From positions 496,001 to 560,000 of the forward strand of contig CAWJWL010000005.1 in the NCBI GenBank assembly GCA_963846565.1: DNA of 64,000 bases, in the 5' to 3' direction. How positions within the stretch are numbered: position 1 is the stretch's first letter; each line of letters begins with the position of its first letter. The position numbers and the translations under genes were made by a program. The stretch comes from WHSW01 sp963846565. Lineage in GTDB: Bacteria > Actinomycetota > Thermoleophilia > Solirubrobacterales > 70-9. This document shows positions 49,842 to 59,023 of the stretch, in pieces. The notes under the pieces were generated by a model that was not told the DNA's origin, searched no databases, and saw only the letters and a program-made list of their open reading frames with translations.

Positions 49842-50875
49842 CTATGCGAACGCCTCGACCGCCGCGCGAACGCCGTCGAGGCCGCGGAATGCCGGCGGCC
49901 ACAGCAACGTGCGCTCGAACAGGCCGACCCGCCGCTCCTCGTACTGGGCCCGGACCTCCGCCGGGGTGCCCGCGATGGCGATCGAGGCGAGCATCTCGTC
50001 CGAGACCGCGCCCGCCATCGCGGCGAAGTCGCCGCGCTCCCAGGCGGCGCGGACGCGGTCGGCCTCGTCCTCGAAGCCGTGGTGGGCAAGCACCGTCCGG
50101 TACGTCTTCACGGTCGAGTTGAAGGCGACGATGGCGCGGGCGTCGTCGCGGGCGGCGGCCCCGTCCGGGCCGACGGAGCAGGTCAGGTAGCCGGCGATCG
50201 GGACCGGCCGGTCGCGATCGGCACGCTCCGCGCCGCGCGCGAGAGCCGGGCGGACCACATCGCGCGTGTACTCGGGCGTGAACAGCGGGTGGCCGACGAG
50301 GCCGTCGGCAACCGCCCCGGCCGCCTCGACCATCCGCGGGTTGACGCCGCCCATATAGATCGGCAGGTCGCGGCGAAGGGGCGGCGGCACCGGCGCCGTC
50401 GGATTGACGACCGTGCGGTAGAAGCGCCCCTGGTGGTCCACCGGGGCCCGGTCGAGGTCGAGGAGATCGCGCAGGAGCGGGACCAGCTCCTCCATCCGGC
50501 TCGCCGGATGCTCGCCATCGAGCCCGTGCCAGTCGCGCTGCATCCGGCGGGTGCCCGTGCCGAGTCCGAGGATCAGCCGACCGCCGCTCAGGTGATCGAG
50601 GTCGCGCGCCTCGGCGGCGAGCACGAGCGGCGTGCGCCCGAAGGCGTAGGCGATCGCGGTCCCGAGCGTGATCCGCTCCGTCGCCTGGGCCACGGCGGCC
50701 AGCCCGATCGTCGCCGAGTGGTCCGGGAACTCCGTGGTCCAAACCGACTCCAGGCCGGCCTCCTCGGCCAGGCGCGCAGCCTCGACGGTCTCGTCGAGCG
50801 AGGAGAGCGAGAGGATGAGGCCGAGCCCCGACGCGGCGATCGGGGCAGCGTATTCGACAGAAACGTCCCGTTCAC
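49842..50875 (-). pseudogene. LLM-class F420-dependent oxidoreductase with N-terminal one-base frameshift
   Basis: Luciferase-like F420 enzyme; the open frame from GTG 50693 covers LGTAIAYAFGRTPLVLAAEA to VRAAVEAFA. However, coding sequence of the family continues upstream in the same frame without any start codon: AAPIAASGLGLILSLSSLDE, then AARLAEEAGLESVWTTEFPD, the first strand and helix of the barrel. A GTG at 50875 lies one frame away; adding one base in the CCC run at 50867-50869 (plus strand) would join them (MNGDVSVEYAAP). The total of 1034 nt is one base short of a full codon count. If unrepaired, the product from 50693 would lack beta-alpha 1. Confidence 0.7.
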
Positions 50876-50892
50876 CCCCGGATAGTGGGGTG

Positions 50893-51948
50893 TTATGGAC
50901 GTTTGGCTCGTTGGGCGTGCAGGTTCGCGAGCCGCTCCGCCTCGTCCTCGAGCTCGCGGCGCTCGGCGCGCGTCAGCTTGCGAAACGGGGTCAGCTCGAC
51001 CCGGTCCTTCTCGAACCTCCAGGTGCCCGCCACCTGGCCGTCGAGGAGGAAGGTGCTGAAGGACTGCGGGGTCTTGATTTTGAAGACCCGCGATCGGTAC
51101 TTCTCCGGGAGGATCTGCGTGCGGCGGGCGTGCACGAGCAGGGTGGCGTCCCAGACCGGGAGGAAGCGGGCCGGCGCCGGCGTCTCGGGATCCGGCAGCG
51201 GCTGCCGTGGGAGGTCGACGAGGTCCCCACCCGCAGGGTCGCGGAAGCGGCGCAGCTCCAGCCCGGCGAGCGCCGCATTCACGCCCGCAAGCGGCAATCC
51301 CGACCAACTGGCGATCTCCTTCGGAGCGCCGGGCCCGAAGCCGCGCAAGTAGCTGCGGACGAGCTCAGCCCGCGCTTCGTCAACGCTCGTCACCGGTGCC
51401 TCGCCGAGCCAATCCTCGGCCGCGGCGAAGAGGTCGGCGCGGCGACGCTCCCAGGTTCCCGAGGGTGGTGCGCGGACCAGATCGATGAAGACGTTGATCC
51501 CATTGACCCCGGCGGCGCCCTTCCCGATCAGCTCCTGGAGCTCGGCCCGAGGCACGGGTCCCTCGGCGAGGCGCTCTCGGACCCTGCGCACGGCGCCCCC
51601 GAGCTCGCGGGCGCTCACCACCCCCTTGTGCGGGCGAAGCCAGGACGCGCGCCGCGGCTCGCGGATCGCCGCTGAGAAGCGCCACCAGTCGCGGGGCGTG
51701 ACGAGATGGATCGTGGAGCGTAGGAGCGTCCCCTGGACGACGGAGCGGCGCTCGAGCGCCCGGGTGAGCTGCGCCCGCTCGAATCCCTCCATCCGGCTCC
51801 AGACGCCGACGTACATCGCCGGCGCGTACTGCGCCTGGATCCCGCCGATCCGCTCGAGGATCTTCGGCAGCGACCCCTTGCCACGCTCGAGCAGGAGCTG
51901 ACGCGCCAACAGCGCCCGGTTGAGCTCGCGCTCGCTCAGCGTTCGCAC
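50893..51948 (-). CDS. Winged-helix DNA-binding domain protein (AlkZ/HTH_42 family)
   Basis: 351 residues of the family that includes DNA glycosylase AlkZ: GIQAQYAPAMYVGVWSRMEG, VVQGTLLRSTIHLVTPRDWW, IASWSGLPLAGVNAALAGLE and ILPEKYRSRVFK near the end, with FLLDGQVAGTWRFE. Start GTG 51948. In AlkZ the QxQ motif (here QAQ) is catalytic for crosslink unhooking, so glycosylase activity is plausible but unproven. Confidence 0.8.
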   Translation of the reverse strand: MRTLSERELNRALLARQLLLERGKGSLPKILERIGGIQAQYAPAMYVGVWSRMEGFERAQLTRALERRSVVQGTLLRSTIHLVTPRDWWRFSAAIREPRRASWLRPHKGVVSARELGGAVRRVRERLAEGPVPRAELQELIGKGAAGVNGINVFIDLVRAPPSGTWERRRADLFAAAEDWLGEAPVTSVDEARAELVRSYLRGFGPGAPKEIASWSGLPLAGVNAALAGLELRRFRDPAGGDLVDLPRQPLPDPETPAPARFLPVWDATLLVHARRTQILPEKYRSRVFKIKTPQSFSTFLLDGQVAGTWRFEKDRVELTPFRKLTRAERRELEDEAERLANLHAQRAKRP

Positions 51949-51979
51949 GGCGGCGAGCCTACGTCCTGCGCGCTTCGGA

Positions 51980-52762
51980 CTAGTTGCGGATCGCGTTGCT
52001 GTACGCGCGCGCCGAGAGGAAAGAGAAGAACGCGATCAGGCCGACGCACCAGGCGATGGAGCCCCAGATGTCATTCCCCGCCGGGGTGCCGATGAACAGG
52101 GCCCGCATCGCGTCGACCATGGTCGAGAACGGGTTGATGTTCTCGGCGAAGTACTCGAGCGACGCCGGCATCGAATTCGGCGGCACGAACGCCGAGGAGA
52201 GGAACGTCAGCGGGAAGATCAGCATGAAGCCGAGCGCGTTGGCCGTTTCCGGCGAGCCCGAGCTGAGCCCGACCCAGGCGAAGATCCACGAGAACGTGTA
52301 GCCGATCAGGAGCATCAGGAGGATGCCGGCGGCGATCTCGAACGCCGAGGTGCCGAAGCTGAAGCCAACGATCAGGCCGACGGTGATCATCACCACCAGC
52401 GAGAGGGCGTTCGTTGCGATGTCCGCAAAGGTGCGGCCGGTGAGGACCGCCGAGCGCGCCATCGGCAGCGAGCGGAACCTGTCGATCAACCCCTTGTTGA
52501 GGTCCTCGGCGAGGCCGAGCGCGGTGACGAAGCCGCCGAAGGCGATCGACTGGACCATGATCCCGGGCATCAGGAAGTCGGTGTAGTCGCCGTACTCGGG
52601 GGGCACCGAGATCGCGCCCCCGAAGACGTAGACGAACAAGACGATGAACATGACCGGCTGGATCGTGAAGGCGGTCAGCAGGTCGGGCTGGCGCTGGACG
52701 CGTCGCAGGCTGCGCTCCGCGATCACCAGGGCGTCGCTGAAGGCGAACTTCAGGCCGGTCAT
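51980..52762 (-). CDS. ABC-2 type exporter permease (DrrB-like)
   Basis: 260 residues, six transmembrane segments, with GLAEDLNKGLIDRFRSLPMARSAVLTGR as the typical ABC-2 cytoplasmic loop and PFSTMVDAMRALF before the last span. It overlaps the ATPase stop by 4 bp, forming a two-gene drug/lipid exporter of the DrrAB type. Confidence 0.92.
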   Translation of the reverse strand: MTGLKFAFSDALVIAERSLRRVQRQPDLLTAFTIQPVMFIVLFVYVFGGAISVPPEYGDYTDFLMPGIMVQSIAFGGFVTALGLAEDLNKGLIDRFRSLPMARSAVLTGRTFADIATNALSLVVMITVGLIVGFSFGTSAFEIAAGILLMLLIGYTFSWIFAWVGLSSGSPETANALGFMLIFPLTFLSSAFVPPNSMPASLEYFAENINPFSTMVDAMRALFIGTPAGNDIWGSIAWCVGLIAFFSFLSARAYSNAIRN

Positions 52763-53796
52763 CGGACCTCCTCGTACTCGCGTGCCTCGCCTGACCCGGC
52801 CGCCCCCGGAGGCGAAGCCGAGGAGGCGGGCGGAACGTCACTGTCTGTTTCCGGCTCCGGTGGCTTGCCCGTCAGGGTCATGAAGACGTCGTCGAGGGTC
52901 GGCCGGCGCAGCGCGATGTCGTCGATCCGGACGCCGGCGTCGTCGAGCTCGCGGACCGCCTGGGTGATCGCGGTGCCGCCGTCGATCGCGACGCGGACGA
53001 CGCCGCCCTCGAGCGCCGGCGGGCCGTCGGCGGAGACCTTCGTCAGCGCCGTGATCGCGTCGTCGGTCGAAGCTCCCGCGCAGAGCGTCACCTCGAGCTT
53101 CTCGCCGCCGACGCGGTCCTTGAGCTCGTCGGAGGTGCCCTCGGCGATCACCCCGCCGTGGTCGATCACGGCGATCCGATCGGAGAGGCGGTCGGCCTCG
53201 TCGAGGTACTGGGTCGTCAGAAGGACGGTCGTTCCGGAGGCGACGCGGGCTTCGATCACCTCCCACAGCGCGATGCGGCTGCGCGGGTCGAGCCCGGTGG
53301 TCGGCTCGTCGAGGAAGATGATCGGCGGCCGGGCCACCAGTGCGGCCGCGAGGTCGAGGCGGCGGCGCATGCCGCCCGAGTAGGTCTTCGCGATCCGGTC
53401 GGCTGCCTCGGAGAGGTCGAAGCGCTCGAGCAGCTCGCGCGAGCGCTTCTTCGACTCGGCGCGGGAGAAGTGGTAGAGGCGGCCGACCATCGTCAGGTTC
53501 TCCTCACCGGTGAGGTTCTCGTCGACCGCCGCGTATTGGCCGGCGAGGCCGATGTGCGCGCGGAGCTCCGCGGCGTCCTCGACGACGTCGAAGCCTCCAA
53601 CGCGGGCACTGCCGCCATCCGGAGGGAGCAGGGTGGTGAGGATGCGGACCGCCGTGGTCTTACCGGCCCCGTTCGGGCCGAGGAGCCCGAGCACGGTTCC
53701 CTGTTCGACCCGGAAGTCGATCCCGGTCAGCGCCTCGATGTCGCCGTAGGACTTCCGCAGGCCCTCGACCTCGATTGCTGCAGCTCCTGCCTCCAT
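52759..53796 (-). CDS. ABC exporter ATP-binding protein (DrrA-like) with repeat-encoded C-terminal tail
   Basis: 345 residues. Walker A GPNGAGKTT, signature YSGGMRRRLDLAAAL, Walker B PIIFLDEPTTGLD and H-loop region LLTTQYLDEA are intact; a DrrA-type C-terminal domain follows (RRPTLDDVFMTLTG). Residues about 320-335 (DVPPASSASPPGAAGS) come from the fifth copy of the 48-bp repeat, placed after the last conserved element and just before the end, so it adds a flexible tail without disrupting the ATPase. Confidence 0.94.
   Translation of the reverse strand: MEAGAAAIEVEGLRKSYGDIEALTGIDFRVEQGTVLGLLGPNGAGKTTAVRILTTLLPPDGGSARVGGFDVVEDAAELRAHIGLAGQYAAVDENLTGEENLTMVGRLYHFSRAESKKRSRELLERFDLSEAADRIAKTYSGGMRRRLDLAAALVARPPIIFLDEPTTGLDPRSRIALWEVIEARVASGTTVLLTTQYLDEADRLSDRIAVIDHGGVIAEGTSDELKDRVGGEKLEVTLCAGASTDDAITALTKVSADGPPALEGGVVRVAIDGGTAITQAVRELDDAGVRIDDIALRRPTLDDVFMTLTGKPPEPETDSDVPPASSASPPGAAGSGEAREYEEVR
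52792..52839 (-). repeat. 48-bp in-frame coding repeat, copy 5 (ABC ATPase C-terminal tail)
   Basis: Reverse-strand copy matching copies 1-3 except the first base (GAC GTT for AAC GTT). Read by the ATPase gene in the same frame as in E1-beta and E2, giving DVPPASSASPPGAAGSGEA. It lies 42 kb from the other copies, in an unrelated gene family. Confidence 0.93.
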
Positions 53797-53838
53797 CGCC
53801 CACCAACGTAGCGCCCGGGCGGCGTCAGATCGGTGCGG

Positions 53839-54246
53839 TTAGCCCCCGTTCGGCCACAGGTCGCCGTCGGCGATCTCGAGCAGATTGCCCGCCGGATCGG
53901 AGAAGTAGAAGGAGCGTCGGCCGCCGTCCCACTCATGCTCGTGGGTGATCTCGACCCCCGCCGCGTCGAGTCGCTCTCGCCAGCGGGCGTACCCCGCTTC
54001 GTCGGTGAGCAGGCATGCGTGCCCGGGCCCGGAGCTACCGTGGTCGGCGATCGGCCCCGTCCGGGTGGCGAGCCCGTCGCGGTCAAACAGCAGCAGAATC
54101 GATCCTGCGATCCGGTAGGCGATTCCGTCCGGCCAGCGGGCGACCGCGGGCAGGCCGAGGATCTCACCGTAGAAGCGCTCGATCTCGGCCCGCTCGGAGC
54201 CGTCGTGGTAGAGCCCGGCCTCGAGCAGCCCGTCAAACTCCGCCAC
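53839..54246 (-). CDS. VOC-superfamily protein
   Basis: 135 residues from GTG 54246: ERFYGEILGLPAVARWPDGI, LLFDRDGLA, GHACLLTDEAGYARW and SFYFSDPAGNLLEIADG. A single glyoxalase-type unit pair with metal-ligand positions His (GHACL) and Glu (LLEI). Its start overlaps the stop of the transglutaminase gene by 14 bp. Confidence 0.87.
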   Translation of the reverse strand: MAEFDGLLEAGLYHDGSERAEIERFYGEILGLPAVARWPDGIAYRIAGSILLLFDRDGLATRTGPIADHGSSGPGHACLLTDEAGYARWRERLDAAGVEITHEHEWDGGRRSFYFSDPAGNLLEIADGDLWPNGG

Positions 54247-56503
54247 GAGGACCCCCGGGGGGCAGCGCGCGCCACGCCCGCCAGCGCCTGCCGAGCCCGC
54301 CCCCCGCACCGAGGGCGCGCCGCAGGCGGCGGCGCTCCGAGGCGGGCGGCGGGTCCGCCGCCGGCGGACCGAACCGATGACGGCGAAGGGCTCCGGCGTA
54401 GCCGGAGACGACGGGGCGGCCGGCACCGGCGAAGCGGCGCTCGATCCCGAACAGGGTCGGCCGGGCGTCGAGCGACCAGCCGAGGCGCCCGAGCGCGTCG
54501 GTGAGCTCGCGCGCCTGCAGCTCCGGACCCCGCGGCGAGCCTAGCCTGCGGCGGCCGGCCGCAAAGCGGGCGGCCGCGACGATGCCGCCGAGCGCCGCGA
54601 TCACGACGGCGAGAATCCCGGCAACTCCCCAGAATCGGGACCCGGAGCCGTCGACGCCGGCCACGGTGCCACCCTCGAGCGCGGTCTCGATGCTCCGCAG
54701 GTCGCCGCGGTCGGTCGTGGAGCCGTCTCTGCGGAGGATCAGGGCCCCACCCGAGTCGAGCGTCTGCGCAGCGGCCGGCGCCGCCGAGGGCGTCGGGTCG
54801 AACGTGACCCACCCGATGTCGCGAAAATACACCTCGACCCAGGAATGGGCGTCCGTGTCGCGCACCTGGTATGCCGCGAGGTCGGACTCGTAGCGGCCAG
54901 GGGCGAAGCCGGAGACCACCCGGCTCGGGATCCCCACCATGCGCAGCATCAGCGCCATCGAGCCGGCGAAGTGCTGACAGTAGCCGGACTGCTCGGCAAG
55001 GAGGAAGGTCTGCAACGGGTAGGTGGCGTTGCCGACGTTGGGGCTGTAGTCGTAGTTCTCCTGGAGGTGCTGCTCGACCCGGCGGACGGCGTCGTAGGCC
55101 GTCGGCGCCCCGGCCGTGAGCCGGGTAGCCAAGTCGTAGATCGACCCGTAGGCGGAGGCGCGGATCTCGTCGGCCGCGAGGCCGGCGGGCTCTCCCCACG
55201 TCGGCACGCGTACGGAGGGGCCGGGAGCGAAGCCGCTGGAGCCATCAGTGTCGAACGCCGGCATGCCGACCAGAGTGGCGTTGGCATACCCCGCGCCTGG
55301 GTAGGCCTGCGGCGCCGAGCGCAACCGCCGCGGGCTCGGCTGCGGGGCGTAGGCCTCGATCGAGTAGCTGTCGTCGCGCTCGAGCGGCTCGTCGCCGGCG
55401 AGCACGGTCCCGTCTGCGGTCGGGAGCGCGAGGTCGTTGCCCTCGATCGCGAGCGGGGTTCCGGTGCCGATCACGAGCCCGCTTCGCAGCCCGCGCACCT
55501 CGAACGTCGCCCGGAGCCGCCATTCCGGGTTTTGCTCCGCGAGCTCGGCGACGCTCGGGCCGATCCGCCGGGCCGCGATCTCACCCGAACCGAGCGCGTC
55601 GGCGCGGGTCGCGCGCTGCCAGGTGAAGCCGTCGAACCGGTCGAGAACGCTCGCCTTCCAGTAGAGCGGCACCGCGGAGGCGACCTCGAGCACGGTCGTT
55701 CCCCGTTGCGGCCAGTCGAGGGGCCCGTAGGAGTGATCCCAGTTGTAGGTCACCGTGCGCTCGTCGGCGAAGAAGTCCCAGTTCTCGTAGTTCCACCACG
55801 GTTGGGTCGTGTCGATCCGCGCCGCCAGCGGCAGCGCCGCGACGCCGGCGGCGAGCACGAGCGCCAGCCCGATGAGCCCGCGAGGGAGCTCGACCTCGGG
55901 GAGCCAGAGCCACGCCGCCGCAAGCAGCAGGAGGCCGATCCCCCACACCCGCTCGGAGCCCGGGGAGTCGAGCGTGACGGCCAGGCCGTAGATCGCGATC
56001 AACACGATCACGCTCAGCGCCCGCGCGCGGCTGCGCCGCAAACCCGGCCAGAACGCGAGGACGGCCCCGAGCGCAATCAGAGCCGCAGCGCCGAGCATCA
56101 AGGTCAGGCGAAGCCAGACCTTGTCACCGCCGTAGGGAAGCTCCGTGTCCTCGACCCCGGCGAGTCCGTCGCCGAGGTTGGCTCCGAGCTCGCCCCAGTT
56201 CGCCGGGCCGAGCAGGCGAAGCGGGAGCCCGACGACGCCGAGCGCTGCGATCACCGTGGCGAGCGCGATCGCGGCCGCGGCGAGTGTGCGCCGCGTGCTG
56301 TCGAGGCCGCTCCGCCCCAGGAGCGCCAGCGCGGTGCCTCCAGCGCAGCCGATCGCGAGCGCCGCGAGCAGGTCGACGACCGGCGGCGCGGCGAACAGGC
56401 GCGCCCACTGGGCGAGGCCGAACGCCGCGAGCGCGGCGAAGAGAACGAGCTCGAGCCCGAGGCGCCGTGGCGCGGGACTCGCGCCGACCGCGAGACCGGT
56501 CAT
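54233..56503 (-). CDS. TgpA-type transglutaminase-like membrane protease
   Basis: 756 residues. N-terminal domain with several transmembrane segments (about 15-215, DUF3488-like), a large external part with the transglutaminase core (about 450-560) and a transmembrane helix near residue 610 with a basic cytoplasmic tail. Catalytic triad: Cys in QSGYCQHFAGSMALMLR, His in TDAHSWVEVYF, Asp in VTFDPTPS. Forms an operon with DUF58 (4-bp overlap) and MoxR, a well-known trio of unclear role in envelope protein processing. Confidence 0.93.
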   Translation of the reverse strand: MTGLAVGASPAPRRLGLELVLFAALAAFGLAQWARLFAAPPVVDLLAALAIGCAGGTALALLGRSGLDSTRRTLAAAAIALATVIAALGVVGLPLRLLGPANWGELGANLGDGLAGVEDTELPYGGDKVWLRLTLMLGAAALIALGAVLAFWPGLRRSRARALSVIVLIAIYGLAVTLDSPGSERVWGIGLLLLAAAWLWLPEVELPRGLIGLALVLAAGVAALPLAARIDTTQPWWNYENWDFFADERTVTYNWDHSYGPLDWPQRGTTVLEVASAVPLYWKASVLDRFDGFTWQRATRADALGSGEIAARRIGPSVAELAEQNPEWRLRATFEVRGLRSGLVIGTGTPLAIEGNDLALPTADGTVLAGDEPLERDDSYSIEAYAPQPSPRRLRSAPQAYPGAGYANATLVGMPAFDTDGSSGFAPGPSVRVPTWGEPAGLAADEIRASAYGSIYDLATRLTAGAPTAYDAVRRVEQHLQENYDYSPNVGNATYPLQTFLLAEQSGYCQHFAGSMALMLRMVGIPSRVVSGFAPGRYESDLAAYQVRDTDAHSWVEVYFRDIGWVTFDPTPSAAPAAAQTLDSGGALILRRDGSTTDRGDLRSIETALEGGTVAGVDGSGSRFWGVAGILAVVIAALGGIVAAARFAAGRRRLGSPRGPELQARELTDALGRLGWSLDARPTLFGIERRFAGAGRPVVSGYAGALRRHRFGPPAADPPPASERRRLRRALGAGGGLGRRWRAWRALPPGGPRGGV

Positions 56504-57609
56504 CGTGGGCCCCCGGCGAACGCCGCGGTCCGCGCGCCGACACGAACGCCCTGGAGGCCCGCGACCGAGAAGGCGACCGCGCCCCCGGAGCCGGGCCCGA
56601 CCAGGTACCGCGGGGCGGAGCCGCTGCGAAGCGGCTGCGGGAGGCGGGCCTTGCTGCGCGCGACCACCCAGAAGACGGCGCCGGAGCGCAGCGTGCGCGA
56701 AAGCGGCGGAGGAGAGTGGGCCGCCTCGACCAGGGCGAGCCGGGCGTGTACGGAGGCCCAGCCGCGCAGGTCCGGATCGATCTCGGCCGGCCGGCGATCG
56801 CCCGGGAGCAGGATCGCGCACGCGGTGCCGCCGGCGAGGTGGACGCACAAGGAGGCGGCGGCGCGAACGGCGGCGTCCAGGGTCGCCGAGTCGTCGGGGG
56901 CGCTCGAGTCGAGAACCACCAGGGGCGCCGAGTCGGCGCCGGCGATCAGCCGCCGCTCGACCAGCTCGCCGGTGCGCGCGACCGCGGGCCAGTGGATCCG
57001 CGACGCGGGGCTGCCCTCGCGGTAGGGGCGCAGGCCGTCGACCTCGAGCTCGATCGCGCGCGCGTCGAGCTGCGAGCCGGCCGCGCCCTCCTCGATGCCC
57101 GCGAGCACGCTTCGTCGCCCGCCGCCGCCGCCGCCGCGCCCGGCCGCGAGCACCGGCTCGATCCGCGGTAGGACGAGGACCTCGCTCGTCTCGGCGCCGC
57201 GAACACGACGGACGTGGAGGCCGAGCGGATCGCGAACCTCGAGCTCGGGTGGCGGCAACTCGCGGCGGCCGCGGCCGGCGAGGGCCGCATCGGCCGCCAG
57301 GGTCCGGTCCCAGCCGGCGCCGACCCGCACCGGGTCGGGCAGCAGAGGATCGCGGATCTCGCCACCTGGAAGCGGTATCCGGGGGCCATGCGCGGTGATC
57401 CGCAGCGGGTAGGCCTCCCCCTCGACGACCCTGGCCGGCCCCGCCGCGCGCGTCAGCCGCCGCGGCCGCGAGAGCTCGACCCAGACGACGCAGACGGCGA
57501 GGATGAGCACGAGCCCGATCCCGGCGACGAGGAGCGAGGGCGAGTCGAACCCGCGACCGGCGCCGATCAGCAGGAAGCCGAGCAGGATCGCTGTCGGCGC
57601 CCGGATCAT
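56500..57609 (-). CDS. DUF58-domain protein
   Basis: 369 residues with two N-terminal transmembrane helices (about 5-45) and the DUF58 signature LRPYREGSPASRIHWPAVAR near residue 205, then a VWA-like fold (APLVVLDSSAPDDSATLDAA) with a DxS-type metal-site remnant. Middle gene of MoxR-DUF58-TgpA; ATG 57609 is 8 bp after the MoxR stop. Confidence 0.93.
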   Translation of the reverse strand: MIRAPTAILLGFLLIGAGRGFDSPSLLVAGIGLVLILAVCVVWVELSRPRRLTRAAGPARVVEGEAYPLRITAHGPRIPLPGGEIRDPLLPDPVRVGAGWDRTLAADAALAGRGRRELPPPELEVRDPLGLHVRRVRGAETSEVLVLPRIEPVLAAGRGGGGGGRRSVLAGIEEGAAGSQLDARAIELEVDGLRPYREGSPASRIHWPAVARTGELVERRLIAGADSAPLVVLDSSAPDDSATLDAAVRAAASLCVHLAGGTACAILLPGDRRPAEIDPDLRGWASVHARLALVEAAHSPPPLSRTLRSGAVFWVVARSKARLPQPLRSGSAPRYLVGPGSGGAVAFSVAGLQGVRVGARTAAFAGGPR

Positions 57610-57616
57610 CGGCGAA

Positions 57617-58567
57617 TCAGAGCGCCGGGATCCGCGCCAGCGCGTCGTCGACGACGGCGACGGCGTCCCCGGCGGCCGCTCCCGGAGCGAGCAGGAGGCG
57701 GTGCGCGAGGACCGAGGTCGCCAGCGCCTGGACGTCATCGGGAAGAGCGTGGTCGCGACCCTGGAGCGCCGCGAGCGACTTCGCCGCACGGAACAGCATC
57801 AACACGGCCCGCGGGCTGGCGCCGAGCTCGACCCGGGAGTCCGCCCTGGTGGCCTCGCCAAGCGCGACGACGTAGCTGCGCAGCGCCTCGCTCCCGTGTA
57901 CGGCGGCGACCGCCGCCTGCGCCGCGAGCACGGTCGCCACGTCGGTAACCGGGCGCAGGTCGTGGACGCGGTCGTGGGTGGCGTGGTCGGCCAGCATCGC
58001 CGCCTCCTCCGCCGCGCTCGGGTAGCCGAGCGAGACGCGGACCATGAAGCGGTCGAGCTGCGCCTCCGGCAGCGGGTAGGTCCCCTCGTACTCGGCCGGG
58101 TTCTGCGTCGCGACAACGACAAACGGGCGGGCGAGCTCGTGCTGGTGGCCGTCGACGGTGACATGGCGCTCCTGCATGCACTCGAGCAATCCGGACTGAG
58201 TCTTCGGCGAGGTCCGGTTGATCTCGTCGACGAGGACGAGGTTGGCGAACACGGGGCCGGGGTGGAACTCGAACCGCGCCTCGCGCTGGTCGAAGACGTT
58301 GGTGCCGACGATGTCGGCGGGAAGCAGGTCCGCGGTGCACTGCACCCGCGCGTACTCGGCATCGAGCGAGCGAGCGAGGGCGCGGGCGAGGGCGGTCTTG
58401 CCGACGCCCGGATAGTCCTCGATCAGGACGTGGCCCTCGGCGAAGAGCGCGACGAGGACGTCGCGGATGACATCGTCGCCGACCTTCACCGCAAGCTTCA
58501 CGTTCTCGCGCAAACGAGCGGCGATCCCTGCGACGGCGACTGGATCCAGCTCGGGTACGGCCGCCAT
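57617..58567 (-). CDS. MoxR-family AAA+ ATPase
   Basis: 316 residues. Walker A EDYPGVGKTALA, Walker B NLVLVDEINRTSPK, sensor 1 FVVVATQNPAEYEGTYPLPE and sensor 2 in GASPRAVLML. A chaperone-like ATPase that typically activates a VWA/DUF58 partner; the partner is encoded next. First gene of the three-gene operon. Confidence 0.95.
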   Translation of the reverse strand: MAAVPELDPVAVAGIAARLRENVKLAVKVGDDVIRDVLVALFAEGHVLIEDYPGVGKTALARALARSLDAEYARVQCTADLLPADIVGTNVFDQREARFEFHPGPVFANLVLVDEINRTSPKTQSGLLECMQERHVTVDGHQHELARPFVVVATQNPAEYEGTYPLPEAQLDRFMVRVSLGYPSAAEEAAMLADHATHDRVHDLRPVTDVATVLAAQAAVAAVHGSEALRSYVVALGEATRADSRVELGASPRAVLMLFRAAKSLAALQGRDHALPDDVQALATSVLAHRLLLAPGAAAGDAVAVVDDALARIPAL

Positions 58568-59023
58568 ATACGCATGGTACGGAGGAGACGCGCTGGCGGC
58601 TCACTAAATCGTGGGCCGCTTGCCTCTTCCTTGCCTACGAGGGGAGCTGGCGGGCTAGCCGGACTGCATTCCGGGGTCTTCGTCCGGCGCCTGCGCCCCT
58701 GTGTACGCCCCGGTCGCGCGACCCGGCGGCGGCAGGCCGATCCTGCGGGCCGACGGCCCCACTTTCCCGAGGGGGACCGCGAGGTTCAAGGTAGAGCGCT
58801 CCTCGGACGACCAGGTGAACGCAAAGAAAACGCGACCCGGGGTGACTGCTCTGCCTGCCGCGAGCGTAGCCTTCGCTCGAACGAAGCTTTGCGAGTCACC
58901 TAGTGAGAGTCCCACCGCTTGGCTTCCGCGGTTACTGCTCTCTCCGGATCGCACTTTCCAACTTATTGAGAGGACGCGGCAGGGTCAAGAGGGGCGCCGC
59001 TGCCGTCCCCGCATTTTGGGGAT
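58568..59023. other. 456-bp gap without a recognised gene; open on both strands, hairpin-rich
   Basis: Between two same-strand genes. Frames are open on both strands (58655-58954 reverse, 99 codons; 58701-59249 forward), but neither has a family I can name or a good ribosome binding site. CGAGCG (58861-58866) pairs with CGCTCG (58874-58879), and CTTCG (58871-58875) with CGAAG (58882-58886): overlapping, mutually exclusive stems. CCCC-GCATTTT-GGGG lies near 59010-59025. It must also hold the MoxR promoter. An RNA gene or structured leader is possible. Confidence 0.4.

Noticed and set aside
49828..50742. N-terminal extension of the thiolase-like gene by about 300 codons
   Set aside because: It overlaps the LLM gene in another frame; the thiolase fold begins at GTG 49827.
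54845..57025. A 726-codon forward frame over the transglutaminase and DUF58 genes
   Set aside because: Antisense shadow; the reverse-strand genes carry complete catalytic motifs.
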